From the NCBI RefSeq assembly GCF_001676705.1, contig NZ_CP016170.1, positions 310,001-374,000 of the forward strand: a stretch of 64,000 nucleotides of DNA. Direction: 5' to 3'. A program made the translations under genes and the position numbers. A model generated the notes under the pieces. The model was not told where the DNA came from. It was given only the letters and a program-made list of their open reading frames with translations, and made no database searches. Below, piece by piece: positions 25,958 through 35,316 of this stretch (within the stretch, counting starts at the first letter, position 1; the number at the start of each line of letters is the position of its first letter). The DNA is from Bordetella bronchialis (GTDB lineage: Bacteria; Pseudomonadota; Gammaproteobacteria; Burkholderiales; Burkholderiaceae_B).

Positions 25958-26944
25958 ATGAAAGCGAGCATGCTAGGCAGGTTCTGCGGGGTCGTGGCGG
26001 CGACGGCGATGGCGCTGTCCAGCGCGTCGGCCCTGGCGGCCTGGCCCAACGACAAGATCGTGCGCATGGTGGTGCCCTTCGCGGCGGGCGGGTCGACGGA
26101 CCTGATCGCCCGCAAGCTGGCGGAAGGCCTGAGCAAGAAGCTGGGCGCCAATGTCATCGTCGAGAACCGGCCGGGCGCCGGCGGCACGGTGGGAACGGAC
26201 TACGTCGCGCGCCAGCCGGCGGACGGCTACACCATCCTGATGGGCTCGGTCAGCACGCACGGCAGCGCGCCCTGCATCTATCCCAGCCTGCCGTACAACG
26301 CGACCAAGGACTTCACGCCCCTGGCGGTGGTGGCGACCATCCCCAACGTCATCGTGATCAACAACGGCAAGGTGCCGGCGCAGGACCTGCAGTCCTTCGT
26401 GGCCCTGGCCAAGAAGGATCCGGGCCGCTACACCTATGCGTCCAACGGGCCGGGGACCTCCAACCACCTGGCGTCCGCCTTCTTCACCAGCGCGGCCGGC
26501 ATCTCCATGACCCACGTTCCCTACCGCGGATCGGGGCCGGCGCTGATCGACCTGCTGGGTGGACAGGTGGACATGATGATGGACGTCATCATGACGTCCT
26601 ACCCCTACATCAAGGAAGGCAAGCTGCGCGCGCTGGCCGTCACGTCGGCCCAGCGCAGCCCCATGCTGCCGGACGTGCCCACCGTGGCCGAATCCGGCTA
26701 TCCGGGCTTCGAGGCCATCGTCTGGTTCGGCATGTTCGCGCCCGCGCACCTCCCCGCCGATATCGCCACGCGCCTGAGCCAGGCCATCGTGGCGGTGCAG
26801 AACGGTCCGGAGATGAAGCAGTACCTGGAAAGCACGGGCTCGCAGGTTTCCTCGGTAAGCGGCGACGCCTTCGCCGCCATGATCAAGGACGACAACGCCA
26901 AGTGGTGCAAGGTCGTCCAGCAGGCCAAGATCAAGCTCGACTAG
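25958..26944 (+). CDS. Bug-family tripartite tricarboxylate transporter substrate-binding protein
   Basis: A 328-residue periplasmic receptor of the Bug (TctC) family, which is greatly expanded in Bordetella and relatives. A signal peptide (about 27 residues, ending ALAAWPND) precedes IVRMVVPFAAGGSTDLIARK, the characteristic first motif, and later ENRPGAGGTVGTDYVARQPADGYT. THVPYRGSGPALIDLLGGQVDMM is the usual conserved centre. AAGGGG lies about ten bases before the ATG at 25958. No tctA or tctB membrane genes are nearby, so it must share a transporter encoded elsewhere or act as an extracytoplasmic sensor. It is the first gene of an operon with hyuA and hyuB, which suggests that its ligand is their substrate or a related acid. 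Confidence 0.93.
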   Translation: MKASMLGRFCGVVAATAMALSSASALAAWPNDKIVRMVVPFAAGGSTDLIARKLAEGLSKKLGANVIVENRPGAGGTVGTDYVARQPADGYTILMGSVSTHGSAPCIYPSLPYNATKDFTPLAVVATIPNVIVINNGKVPAQDLQSFVALAKKDPGRYTYASNGPGTSNHLASAFFTSAAGISMTHVPYRGSGPALIDLLGGQVDMMMDVIMTSYPYIKEGKLRALAVTSAQRSPMLPDVPTVAESGYPGFEAIVWFGMFAPAHLPADIATRLSQAIVAVQNGPEMKQYLESTGSQVSSVSGDAFAAMIKDDNAKWCKVVQQAKIKLD

Positions 26945-27009
26945 GCCGCGTACGGGATGGGCGGCGCGGCATCCGCGCCGGATTTGACTCTTTTCAGGAA
27001 GACAACGAT

Positions 27010-29067
27010 ATGTACCGGATCGGCATAGACGTCGGCGGGACGTTTACCGACTTCACCATGATCGACGAAAGCGCGGGCGTGGTGCATTTCCACAAGGTGC
27101 CCTCCACGCCGGACGATCCCTCGCGCGCCATCGCCACGGGGATCGCCGGGCTGCTGGAGATGCACGGCGTCGCGCCGTCGCAGGTGTCCCACGTCGGGCA
27201 TGGCACCACGGTCGCCACCAACCTGATCATCGAGCGCAAGGGCGCGCAGGTCGGCCTGATCACCACGCGCGGCTTTCGGGACGTGCTCGAAATCGGCCGC
27301 CAGACGCGCCCGCATCTGTACGACTACGGCGTCGGCAAGCCGCCCGTGGCCGTGCCGCGCCAGTTCCGCATCGAAGTCGCCGAGCGCGTGCAGGCCACCG
27401 GCGAAGTCCGCGAGCCGCTGGACGAACAGGCGGTGCGCGAGGCGGCCCGCTACTTCAGGCAGCACGGCATCGGCGCAGTCACCATCTGCTTCCTGCATTC
27501 CTACCGCAATCCGGTGCACGAACAACGGGCGCGAGAGATCGTCGCGCAGGAAATGCCGGACGCCTACATCAGCCTTTCCAGCGAAGTGCTGCCCGAGTTC
27601 CGCGAATACGAAAGGCTGTCCACCACCGTGCTGAACGCGGCCGTGGGTCCGCGCATGGCCGGCTACCTGGAGCGCTTCCTGCTGCGCGTGCGCGAACTGG
27701 GCATCGCGCACGAACCGCATACCGTGCATTCCAACGGCGGCCTGATGTCTATCGCCAGCGTGCGCCAGTTCCCGGTGCGTACCTGCCTGTCCGGGCCCGC
27801 CGCCGGCGTGGTGGGCGCCGCCGCCGTGGGCCGTGTGATAGGCAGTCCCAACCTCGTCACGTTCGACGTGGGCGGCACCAGCACCGACGTATCGCTCATC
27901 GTGGAGGGCAAGCCGCTGTTCACCTCGCACCGCCACGTGGCCGGCTATCCGGTCAAGACGCCCATGGTGGATATCCATGTGATCGGCGCGGGCGGCGGCA
28001 GCATCGCCTGGATGGACGATGCCGGCGCGCTGAAGGTCGGCCCGCACAGCGCCGGCGCGGTGCCGGGCCCGGTCGGCTACGGCCGCGGCGGCCAGGAGCC
28101 TACCATTACCGATGCCGAGATCGTGCTGCAGCGCCTGAATCCGGTATCGCTGCTGAATGGCCGCATGCCGGTGCATGCCGAGGCCGCGCGCCAGGTCATC
28201 CAGGACAAGGTGGCCCGCCCCTTGGGCCTGGGCATCGAGGACGCCGCCGAAGGCATCCTGCGCATCGCCACCGCCAACATGAGCCGCGCCATCCGCGCCG
28301 TTTCCACCGAACGCGGCTACGACCTTTCGCGCTTCGCCCTGTTCGCCTTCGGCGGCGCGGGTCCCCTGCACGCGGTGGAAGTGGCGCAGGAATGCGGCAT
28401 CCCGCGCGTCATCGTGCCGCAGGAGCCGGGCACCATGTGCGCGCGCGGCATCCTGCTCAGCGACATCTCCTTCGATTTCGTGCGCAGCGAGATCGCGCTG
28501 GCCACGCCGGACAACTGGACCCGCGTGGCGGCGATATTCGATGCGCTGCGCCAGCAGGCCGACGAGTGGCTGGCGGCCGAGGGGGTGGCGCCCGCGCTGC
28601 GCGCCGCGCATTGCGCCATCGACGCGCGCTATGAAGGCCAGAACTTCGAGGTGCAGGTGCCGCTGGACGACACCGGCGCCAGCGGCTTCCAGGAATTCCT
28701 GTCGCGCTTCGCCCAGGCCCATATGCGCGAATACGGCTACGACGTGGACGACCGCGCCATCCAGATCATCAATTGCCGCGTGCAGGCCACCGGCCAGGTC
28801 ATCAAGGCGCCGCTGTCGCCGCGCACCGTGCGCGGCAGCGTGGCGGAAGCCCGCATCGGCGCCCGCGACGCCTACTTCGGCGCCGCCCATGGCTGGCTGG
28901 AATCGCCGGTCTACGACCGCGGGCGCCTGCCCACCGGCGTGTCCTTCCAGGGCCCGGCCCTGGTCGAGGAAATGAGCTCCACCACCGTGATCGGCGTCGG
29001 CCAGCATGCCGTGGTGGACGATTACGGCAATCTCATCATCACCCTGCAAGGCAACGCAAATGGCTGA
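27010..29067 (+). CDS. Hydantoinase/oxoprolinase subunit A (HyuA family)
   Basis: A 685-residue HyuA protein. It starts MYRIGIDVGGTFTDFTMID, the ASKHA-type phosphate-binding loop, and has VGHGTTVATNLIIERKGAQV and LISTRGF-like sequence in the hydantoinase A N-terminal domain. A second nucleotide motif, VTFDVGGTSTDVSLI, is near residue 288. The C-terminal domain holds ARYEGQNFEVQVPL. HyuA works with HyuB in ATP-dependent opening of hydantoin, N-methylhydantoin, 5-oxoproline or in acetone-carboxylase-like reactions; the exact substrate cannot be told here. CAGGAAG precedes the start, and the stop overlaps the hyuB start by eight bases (ATGGCTGA). Confidence 0.93.
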   Translation: MYRIGIDVGGTFTDFTMIDESAGVVHFHKVPSTPDDPSRAIATGIAGLLEMHGVAPSQVSHVGHGTTVATNLIIERKGAQVGLITTRGFRDVLEIGRQTRPHLYDYGVGKPPVAVPRQFRIEVAERVQATGEVREPLDEQAVREAARYFRQHGIGAVTICFLHSYRNPVHEQRAREIVAQEMPDAYISLSSEVLPEFREYERLSTTVLNAAVGPRMAGYLERFLLRVRELGIAHEPHTVHSNGGLMSIASVRQFPVRTCLSGPAAGVVGAAAVGRVIGSPNLVTFDVGGTSTDVSLIVEGKPLFTSHRHVAGYPVKTPMVDIHVIGAGGGSIAWMDDAGALKVGPHSAGAVPGPVGYGRGGQEPTITDAEIVLQRLNPVSLLNGRMPVHAEAARQVIQDKVARPLGLGIEDAAEGILRIATANMSRAIRAVSTERGYDLSRFALFAFGGAGPLHAVEVAQECGIPRVIVPQEPGTMCARGILLSDISFDFVRSEIALATPDNWTRVAAIFDALRQQADEWLAAEGVAPALRAAHCAIDARYEGQNFEVQVPLDDTGASGFQEFLSRFAQAHMREYGYDVDDRAIQIINCRVQATGQVIKAPLSPRTVRGSVAEARIGARDAYFGAAHGWLESPVYDRGRLPTGVSFQGPALVEEMSSTTVIGVGQHAVVDDYGNLIITLQGNANG

Positions 29068-30772
29068 ACCCACCCGCACGGACGACACCCTGGCCGATCC
29101 CATCGGCATGGAAGTCTTCTGCAACCGGCTGCTGTCGATTACGGAAGACATGAACAACACGCTGGTGCGCGCCTCGTTCTCCACGAACATCAAGGAGCGC
29201 AAGGACTGCTCGGTGGCGCTGTTCGATGCCCGCGGCCGACTGGTCGCGCAGGGCACGCAGATTCCCCTGCACCTGGGTTCGCTGGACGGCGCCATGCAGG
29301 CCATCCTGGAACGCCATCCGGTGGACGGCATCGCCGAGGGCGATATCTTCATCTGCAACGATCCCTACCTGGCCAATGGCAGCCACCTGCCGGATATCAA
29401 TATCGTCACGCCGGTTTTCTGGGAAGGGCGCCTGTGCTTTTTCGCGGCCAATATCGCGCACCACTCCGACGTCGGCGGGCCGGTGCCGGGCTCCATCGCG
29501 GGCGGCCTGAATTCCATCTTCGCGGAGGGCATCCGCATCCCGGTCACGCGCATCGCGCGCGCCGGCGTCATGGATGACGACCTGCTCAACCTGATCTGCG
29601 CCAACACCCGCGATCCGGAGGAGCGCCTGCTGGACCTGCGCGTGCAGATGGCCACCAACCGCCGCGGTGCCGCCGCCATGCAGGGCCTGATCCGCCAGAT
29701 GGGCCTGGAGGCGGTGCTGCAATCGGTGGACGACGTCATCCGCTACACTCGCCGCCGCCTGCTGAACCGCATCGCCGAGCTGAAGCAGGGCAGCTACACC
29801 TTTCATTCCGACCTGGACGACGATGGGCTGGGCGGCGACCCGGTGCGCATCCAGGTGACGCTGACGGTACACCCGGACCGCCTGCATTTCGATTTCACGG
29901 GCTCCGGACGGCAGGCGCGCGGGGCGATGAACCTGCCGGTGAACGCCTTGCGCGCCTCGGTGTACTACGCCGTGAAGGCCCTGCTGGATCCGGACATCGC
30001 GCCCAACGCCGGCCTGTTCGAACCCATCGAAGTGCATGCGCCGCTGGGCACGATCACCAACCCCGAACACCCCGCGGCGGTGGGCGCCCGTTCCATCACG
30101 GCACAGAAGGTCGCGGGCGCGATCTTCGGCGCTTTCCGGGGATTGTTGCCGCCGGAGAAAATCATGGCGTCCGGCAACGACTGCTGCCCGGCCATCGTGT
30201 TCTCCGGCAAATGGGCCACGCGGCCGGGGCAGTTCGTGTACCTGGAAACGCTGGGCGGCGGCGCCGGCGCGCGCTACGACAGCGACGGCATGGACGCCAT
30301 CCACGTCCACATGACGAATACCTCCAACCTGCCCGTGGAGGCCCTGGAAAACGAATATCCCCTGCTGATGGACGAATACGCCATGATCCCGGATTCGGGC
30401 GGCGCCGGCCGCACGCGCGGCGGCTTGGCGATCGCCAAGCAGATCCGCGCGCTGGTGCCCGGCATCGTCTTCTCGGCCCGCTCGGACAGCCACACCGTGG
30501 GCGTGGCCACCGGCGTGGACGGCGGCCTGGACGGGCGCCGCGCCCGCCTGGTGCGCAACCACGGCACGGCGCGGCAGGAAGAGCTGTTCTCCAAGACCGC
30601 CAACATCGTGCTGGACGCCGGCGAAAGCGTGCGCATCGAAACCCCCGGCGGCGGCGGATACGGCGCGCCCGCGCTGCGCGCCCCGGAACGCCTGCGGCGC
30701 GACCTGCTGGACGGCAAGATCAGCGAGGCCGCGGCGCGGGACGCGTACGGCGAGTTGGCGGAGACTCGCTGA
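29060..30772 (+). CDS. Hydantoinase/oxoprolinase subunit B (HyuB family)
   Basis: A 570-residue HyuB protein, about the usual length for the family. Recognisable segments are DPIGMEVFCNRLLSITEDMN at the N-terminus, ERKDCSVALFDARGRLVAQG, GDIFICNDPYLANGSHLPD, AHHSDVGGPVPGSIAGG and the late GRTRGGLAIAKQIRAL, ending in the ETPGGGGYG motif that marks the C-terminus. It pairs with HyuA in the same operon; overlap of the two genes supports 1:1 production. AAGG lies eight bases before the ATG. The substrate remains unassigned. Confidence 0.93.
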   Translation: MAEPTRTDDTLADPIGMEVFCNRLLSITEDMNNTLVRASFSTNIKERKDCSVALFDARGRLVAQGTQIPLHLGSLDGAMQAILERHPVDGIAEGDIFICNDPYLANGSHLPDINIVTPVFWEGRLCFFAANIAHHSDVGGPVPGSIAGGLNSIFAEGIRIPVTRIARAGVMDDDLLNLICANTRDPEERLLDLRVQMATNRRGAAAMQGLIRQMGLEAVLQSVDDVIRYTRRRLLNRIAELKQGSYTFHSDLDDDGLGGDPVRIQVTLTVHPDRLHFDFTGSGRQARGAMNLPVNALRASVYYAVKALLDPDIAPNAGLFEPIEVHAPLGTITNPEHPAAVGARSITAQKVAGAIFGAFRGLLPPEKIMASGNDCCPAIVFSGKWATRPGQFVYLETLGGGAGARYDSDGMDAIHVHMTNTSNLPVEALENEYPLLMDEYAMIPDSGGAGRTRGGLAIAKQIRALVPGIVFSARSDSHTVGVATGVDGGLDGRRARLVRNHGTARQEELFSKTANIVLDAGESVRIETPGGGGYGAPALRAPERLRRDLLDGKISEAAARDAYGELAETR

Positions 30773-30800
30773 CGTTCCGCTGGCCTGGCGTGGCGGATGG

Positions 30801-30828
30801 GGCGCGCGGTTGCGACCGGCCGCGCGCC
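30801..30828 (+). terminator. GC-rich hairpin between hyuB and the SDR gene
   Basis: GGCGCGCGG (30801-30809) and CCGCGCGCC (30820-30828) form a perfect 9-bp stem with a ten-base loop, 28 bp after the hyuB stop. No T-run follows, so it is at best a weak or Rho-assisted terminator, or a processing site that separates the dehydrogenase from the hyu genes. Confidence 0.35.
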
Positions 30829-30884
30829 TGCGCTAGCCTTGACCGGTTCGCCGCCTGCGCGCGGCACCGCCAGGAGATCCCGCC

Positions 30885-31736
30885 ATGTCGTCCGCACCGC
30901 CTTCTTCCCCCGTCTGGTTCATCACCGGCTGCTCCACGGGCTTCGGCCGCGCCCTGGCCCAGGCCGTCATCGCGCGCGGTTGGCGCGTCGTGGCGACCGC
31001 GCGCGAGCCCGCCCGTATCCAGGACCTGGCGGCCGCGGCGCCCGATCGCGTGCTGGCGCTGGCCCTGGATGTGACCGATCCGTCGGCCATCGCGGCGTCG
31101 GTGGGGGCCGCCCAGCAGCGCTTCGGCCGCATCGATGTGCTGGTCAACAACGCCGGCTACGGCTACCAGGCCACGGTGGAAGAGGGCGTGGAGGCCGAGA
31201 TCCGCGCGCAGTTCGACGCCAACGTCTTCGGCCTGTTCGCCCTGACGCGCGCCGTGCTGCCGGGCATGCGGGAACGGCGGCGCGGGCACATCATCAACAT
31301 CACGTCGGTGGCGGGCCTGGTGGGCTTCCAGGGCTCGGCGTATTACGCGGCCTCCAAGCATGCGGTGGAAGGCTTTTCCGATGCGCTGGCGGCGGAAGCC
31401 GCGCCGCTCGGGATACAGGTGACCTGCGTGGAGCCGGGCCCCTTTCGCACCGACTGGGCCGGCCGTTCGCTGCGGCAGACGCCGACCCGCATCGCCGATT
31501 ATGCGGAAAGCGCCGCGCGGCGCATGCAGGCCACGCGCGAGAACAGCGGCAAGCAGATCGGCGACCCCGACCGGGCGGCACAGGCCATGATCCATATCAC
31601 CGAGGTCGAGCAGGCGCCGCGGCATCTGGTCCTGGGCGCCTTCGGCATGAAGGCGGTGACGGACAAGCTCAAGGAGCGGCTGGCGCAGATCGAGTCCTGG
31701 CGCGACGTGGGCGTGGGGACGGATTTTCCCGGCTAG
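30885..31736 (+). CDS. Classical short-chain dehydrogenase/reductase
   Basis: A 283-residue SDR with the complete set of classical motifs: TGCSTGFGRALA near residue 14, DVTDPSAI, VLVNNAGYGYQ near 87, the Ser of INITSVAG, and the catalytic YYAASK near 152. The basic residue in TAREPAR after the second strand suggests NADP(H) preference. It belongs to the group often named oxidoreductase with the FQG-S-AYYAASKHAVEGFSD segment. CAGGAG eight bases upstream supports the start. It follows hyuB by 112 bp with a hairpin between, so it may be part of the same operon or independent. Its substrate is unknown. Confidence 0.92.
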   Translation: MSSAPPSSPVWFITGCSTGFGRALAQAVIARGWRVVATAREPARIQDLAAAAPDRVLALALDVTDPSAIAASVGAAQQRFGRIDVLVNNAGYGYQATVEEGVEAEIRAQFDANVFGLFALTRAVLPGMRERRRGHIINITSVAGLVGFQGSAYYAASKHAVEGFSDALAAEAAPLGIQVTCVEPGPFRTDWAGRSLRQTPTRIADYAESAARRMQATRENSGKQIGDPDRAAQAMIHITEVEQAPRHLVLGAFGMKAVTDKLKERLAQIESWRDVGVGTDFPG

Positions 31737-31846
31737 GCGCATGGCGGCCGCAGCCGGCGGCGCGCCCGGTTCCAGTCCAGGTCCCGGTTTCGTGCCCGGG
31801 TGCGCGGCGCCGCCGGGGCAGCCCGGCCCAGCGCGGCGGGATGGCC

Positions 31847-32176
31847 TTAGTCGACGATGAACAAGGTCGCGCCGGTGGCCGTGGAGGACCGGTGCGCCTC
31901 GGCGGCATCGGCCACCTGGTAGCTCATGCCGGGCCGCAGGGTAAAGCTGCGGCCGTCTTCCAGTTCCGTATCCAGCGACCCCGCCATGCACAGCAGGATA
32001 TGCCCCTTGCTGCACCAGTGATCCGCCAGGTAGCCGGGCGTGTATTCGACCATGCGCACGCGGACGTCGCCGAACTGGCGCGTGCGCCACAGGGCCTTGC
32101 CGGTCGTACCGGGATGTTCGGTGGGCTCGATGGTTGCCCAGTCGGTCGTGCCGAAAGGAATGTCCGATAGTTTCAC
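31847..32176 (-). CDS. DHCW-motif cupin domain protein
   Basis: A 109-residue single-domain cupin. The motif ADHWCSKGHILLCMAG near residues 50-65 carries the DHWC/H pattern of DHCW cupins, and RPGMSYQVADAAEAHRS supplies the second cupin motif. I chose the GTG at 32176 because AGGGAG lies seven bases upstream and because the protein then begins VKLSDIPFGTTDW, as in relatives; an ATG at 32215 would add 13 residues and reach into the upstream gene's stop. These small cupins bind a metal and have no assigned reaction. It follows the 969-residue gene by 35 bp on the same strand, so the two may be co-transcribed. Confidence 0.85.
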   Translation of the reverse strand: MKLSDIPFGTTDWATIEPTEHPGTTGKALWRTRQFGDVRVRMVEYTPGYLADHWCSKGHILLCMAGSLDTELEDGRSFTLRPGMSYQVADAAEAHRSSTATGATLFIVD

Positions 32177-32211
32177 CGCGGGCTCCCTGTGTCGCGTGAT
32201 GGTGTCGCGCA

Positions 32212-35121
32212 TCATTGTAGGGGGACCAGCCTATAGCGGATGTCCACGGTCTCGCCCAGGCCCGTCACCGCGCCGCCCGCATCCATCGCCAGCACGAAGC
32301 GGGCGGTGACGTGGCTGCGCCCGGCATCCAGCCTTGCCATGAAGGCGCGTGGCGTCCATTGGCCCGGGACCAGGGGCAGCCGGCCGATCTCCATCCAGGC
32401 CAGTACGGTTTCCAGGCTGAACCGCCCGTCGGCCTCGCGCCGCACCCGCATATGCGCGGTGTCCGGGGCGATGGGCGGCATGGTCGCGAGCGACCCATCC
32501 GGCAAGCGCAGCAGGTAGCCGCCAGGCGTCGCGTCAAGCGCGGCGGCGAAGGCCTGCGCGATGCCGCCGTGCAGCCATCGGGTCATGGCCGGCAATGCCG
32601 CGCCGGCCAGCTCGCGCAGCGCATGCAGGGCAAGGCCCATCGCTTCCAGGCGCGCCGTGCCCTCCAGGCCGGCGGGAAAGACGGCGCTGCGCACGCCCGC
32701 GCCTTGCGCGCTGATGCCTTCCACGCGCAGGGACATGCCGGGCCGTTCCAGCATGTCGCGGCGAAAGCGCTCGCCGACGGAAAACCAGGACGGCGCGCCA
32801 TCGCCGGCGTACAGCCTGACGGCGCGCGGTTGCGCCGTGTCCGCGACGGACGGCGCGGCCAGATGCTGCTCGAACAGGCGGTGCAGCGCGCGTGTCATGC
32901 AGGGACGGACGGTGCGCCCCGCGGCATCGCAATCCATGCCGAACTGGCCCGCCAGCGCCGCACGCCGGGCATCGTCCAGGCCATCGTCCGCGGCGTCGCC
33001 GTGGGCGCGGTTCGGGCCGGCATCCGGCGCAAGCCCTGCCTCGTGCACGGCGCCGTACAGATACCGCTCCACGCGCCACGCCATGATGACGCGCGACGTG
33101 CAGGCGTCCAGGCGCGCGGCTTCATCCCCGGGCTGCCTGGCGCTCCATTGCGCCAGGCCTTCCACGACCGCGTCCATGGCCTGCCCCGTCAGATCGCGGC
33201 GCGCCAGCAGGTGCGCCCAGCGATCCTGCGTGGGAGCAGGGTCGCGGCCCATGGCGCGATCCAGCGCCTGCCGCACGGCCTCGGCGGCCAGCTCGGCATT
33301 GTTCTCGGCGGAAATGTCCTCGCCCATGGCCGCCCGGCGCGCGTTCAGGCCGACCAGCAGGCCGGCCACGTCGCGCAGGCCGGCGTGGGTCTCCGCGGCG
33401 TCGGCATCGGCGTCCATCAGTGTGTCCAGCAAACCGTCCATGGCCGCGTGCACGGCCGGGGGGATGCCGCGGCGGGCCTGGATCTCCTGCTTCAAGGCGG
33501 TTTTGTCCACCAGCATGCCGAACGGCGCCAGCGGCTGCCGTGCGGCGCGCAGCGCGCCCAGCTCCGCATCCGAAAGTCGATGCAGGGCATGGGGGGTATC
33601 CGCCGGTTCCGCCAGGCCAAGGGCGTCATCCCGGCGGGCGCGAGACTGCCGCGGCAGCAGGCTTCGCATGCATGACACCACGTGGCGCAGCGACTCGGCC
33701 AGGTCCGCCGGCATGGCCATGCGGAAGGCGCGCCGCGCCACGTCGAGTTCGGTCACCGCCACACCCAGTGCGCCCAGGCGCGTCGCCGCCACCGTCCGGT
33801 CCCGTCTGGCGATCGATTCGTGCAGGTCGGCCAGGGCGCCCTCTACCGCGCGGCGGTGCGCCGCCAGCATATCGGCCTGGGCCGCTTCCAGCGTGGCATC
33901 CACCGACGCGTCGCTGGATGGCCGGTGCGCCGGCCTGGTCAGCGTGGATTTGATCGCGGACAGGTCCTGCGCGGACAAGGCGCGGAGGCCGGCCAGGCGC
34001 CAGCTTTCCGGCAGGTTCTGCATGACCAGGGCCAGCGTCTCGGCGCGTATGCGCGCTTGCAGCAGGGTCGGGTTGGGCAGGAAGCCGCTGAGCGTCAACG
34101 CCTGCAGGTTGAGCTCGCGGTATGCGGCGCGCATGCACTCGCCCAGCCGCTGCAGATTGCCGACCCGGCCGAATGCCCGCGTGGCCTGTCCCGCGGTCAC
34201 GCGCTCGCGGTCGTCCAGCTGCCGTTGCAGCGCGTCACGCCAGAGTTGCAGGGCTTCGCCATCGCAGGCTTGCAGAAAGGCCATGGCGGCATCGAGTCCG
34301 GCCGGCGCGATGCCGCCGGCTTCCGCCTGCGATGCCAGTTCCGGCCAGGCCTGGGCCGTCAACTGTCCCAGTTCGCTATCGGTCAGGATATCCAGCATGC
34401 GCGCCAGCACCTGCGCGGCGGGACGCCGCGGCGAGGACAGCCAAAGCCCCACGCCCTGCAGCTGTTCCAGCGTGGCGCGCACCTGGGCGGCCGCCGACCC
34501 GTCGCGGCCGCCGATCCTGAGCAGGCGCCCGAACAAAGGAGTGCCTATCCATTCCGCCAGGGTGTCGGCCAGCGCCTGTTCCAGCGTATCGAGCACGGCG
34601 TGGGCCGTCTGCCGCAGGCCGGCGGGCTGGCTTTCGGCCAGCGCGCGGGTATCCGCGCCGCGCGCGGCCAGGTCGTTGTACAGCAGCGAGAGCCCGTCCG
34701 GGTCTTTGAGCTGGGCCAGGCTGCGCCGGGCGATTCCCCCCACGTCCTGTTCCCGCGCGTCGGCGGCACAGGACAGCGCATGGTTGCAGACGGCACGCAG
34801 CAAGCGCGCGCCTTCGCGCGCCGGCACATCGTCGATCCGGCGCCGGCCCCATTGGACGGCGAAGGTCCGCACGGCTTCGGCCAGGCAGCTTTCGGATCTT
34901 GCGGCGCGCATGGCGGCCCGCTGCGTCTTGCCGGCCAGGAAATAGCGGATCGAGTACCCCAGTCCGCCGCCGGCCGGGGGGCGCTGGCCGGCGGCGGATG
35001 CGCGGCGGCTGTCGCCCGCCCTGGCCGTCATGGGCAAGGTGCTGGCGGCGCCGCGCCGCGAAGGGGTTGCGTCGGCAAGGCCAAGGGGCGGCGTGCTGCT
35101 GCCGTATCCATCGATGGGCAT
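32212..35121 (-). CDS. Large protein of unknown function, possibly secreted
   Basis: A 969-residue protein I do not recognise. With the start at 35121 (GGAG about 12 bases upstream) it begins MPIDGYGSSTPPLGLADA. The first 60 residues are rich in Ser, Thr, Pro and Gly and look disordered, while the rest reads as mostly alpha-helical and Ala/Leu/Arg-rich, with no transmembrane helix, signal peptide, coiled-coil heptads or enzyme motif that I can name. The last 100 residues look different and may be beta-rich, ending VTGLGETVDIRYRLVPLQ. This layout, a polar N-terminus and a helical body, resembles type III secretion effectors, but no secretion genes or chaperone are adjacent, so this is speculation. 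An in-frame start further upstream (35283) would add 54 residues. Confidence 0.75.
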   Translation of the reverse strand: MPIDGYGSSTPPLGLADATPSRRGAASTLPMTARAGDSRRASAAGQRPPAGGGLGYSIRYFLAGKTQRAAMRAARSESCLAEAVRTFAVQWGRRRIDDVPAREGARLLRAVCNHALSCAADAREQDVGGIARRSLAQLKDPDGLSLLYNDLAARGADTRALAESQPAGLRQTAHAVLDTLEQALADTLAEWIGTPLFGRLLRIGGRDGSAAAQVRATLEQLQGVGLWLSSPRRPAAQVLARMLDILTDSELGQLTAQAWPELASQAEAGGIAPAGLDAAMAFLQACDGEALQLWRDALQRQLDDRERVTAGQATRAFGRVGNLQRLGECMRAAYRELNLQALTLSGFLPNPTLLQARIRAETLALVMQNLPESWRLAGLRALSAQDLSAIKSTLTRPAHRPSSDASVDATLEAAQADMLAAHRRAVEGALADLHESIARRDRTVAATRLGALGVAVTELDVARRAFRMAMPADLAESLRHVVSCMRSLLPRQSRARRDDALGLAEPADTPHALHRLSDAELGALRAARQPLAPFGMLVDKTALKQEIQARRGIPPAVHAAMDGLLDTLMDADADAAETHAGLRDVAGLLVGLNARRAAMGEDISAENNAELAAEAVRQALDRAMGRDPAPTQDRWAHLLARRDLTGQAMDAVVEGLAQWSARQPGDEAARLDACTSRVIMAWRVERYLYGAVHEAGLAPDAGPNRAHGDAADDGLDDARRAALAGQFGMDCDAAGRTVRPCMTRALHRLFEQHLAAPSVADTAQPRAVRLYAGDGAPSWFSVGERFRRDMLERPGMSLRVEGISAQGAGVRSAVFPAGLEGTARLEAMGLALHALRELAGAALPAMTRWLHGGIAQAFAAALDATPGGYLLRLPDGSLATMPPIAPDTAHMRVRREADGRFSLETVLAWMEIGRLPLVPGQWTPRAFMARLDAGRSHVTARFVLAMDAGGAVTGLGETVDIRYRLVPLQ

Positions 35122-35316
35122 GGGGGTGCCTGCTCCGGGATCGGGGGCCGGCACCAGGGCGGCGCCGGCAGGCGCTGGGATGGGAAAGCACGAGGTACCG
35201 CGAACGACGTGCGTGGGTGTCAGCGTCGATAAGCATGTTCCTGCGTCGCGCGGCTTCCCCGGGCCCGGCGCGGCCCGCGCCATGCCGCGCGCGCCTGCCG
35301 TCCCCGCGGCAACGCG

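Noticed and set aside
26941..29358. 805-residue minus-strand frame across hyuA
   Set aside because: Shadow of hyuA and hyuB; low sequence logic and no ribosome site.
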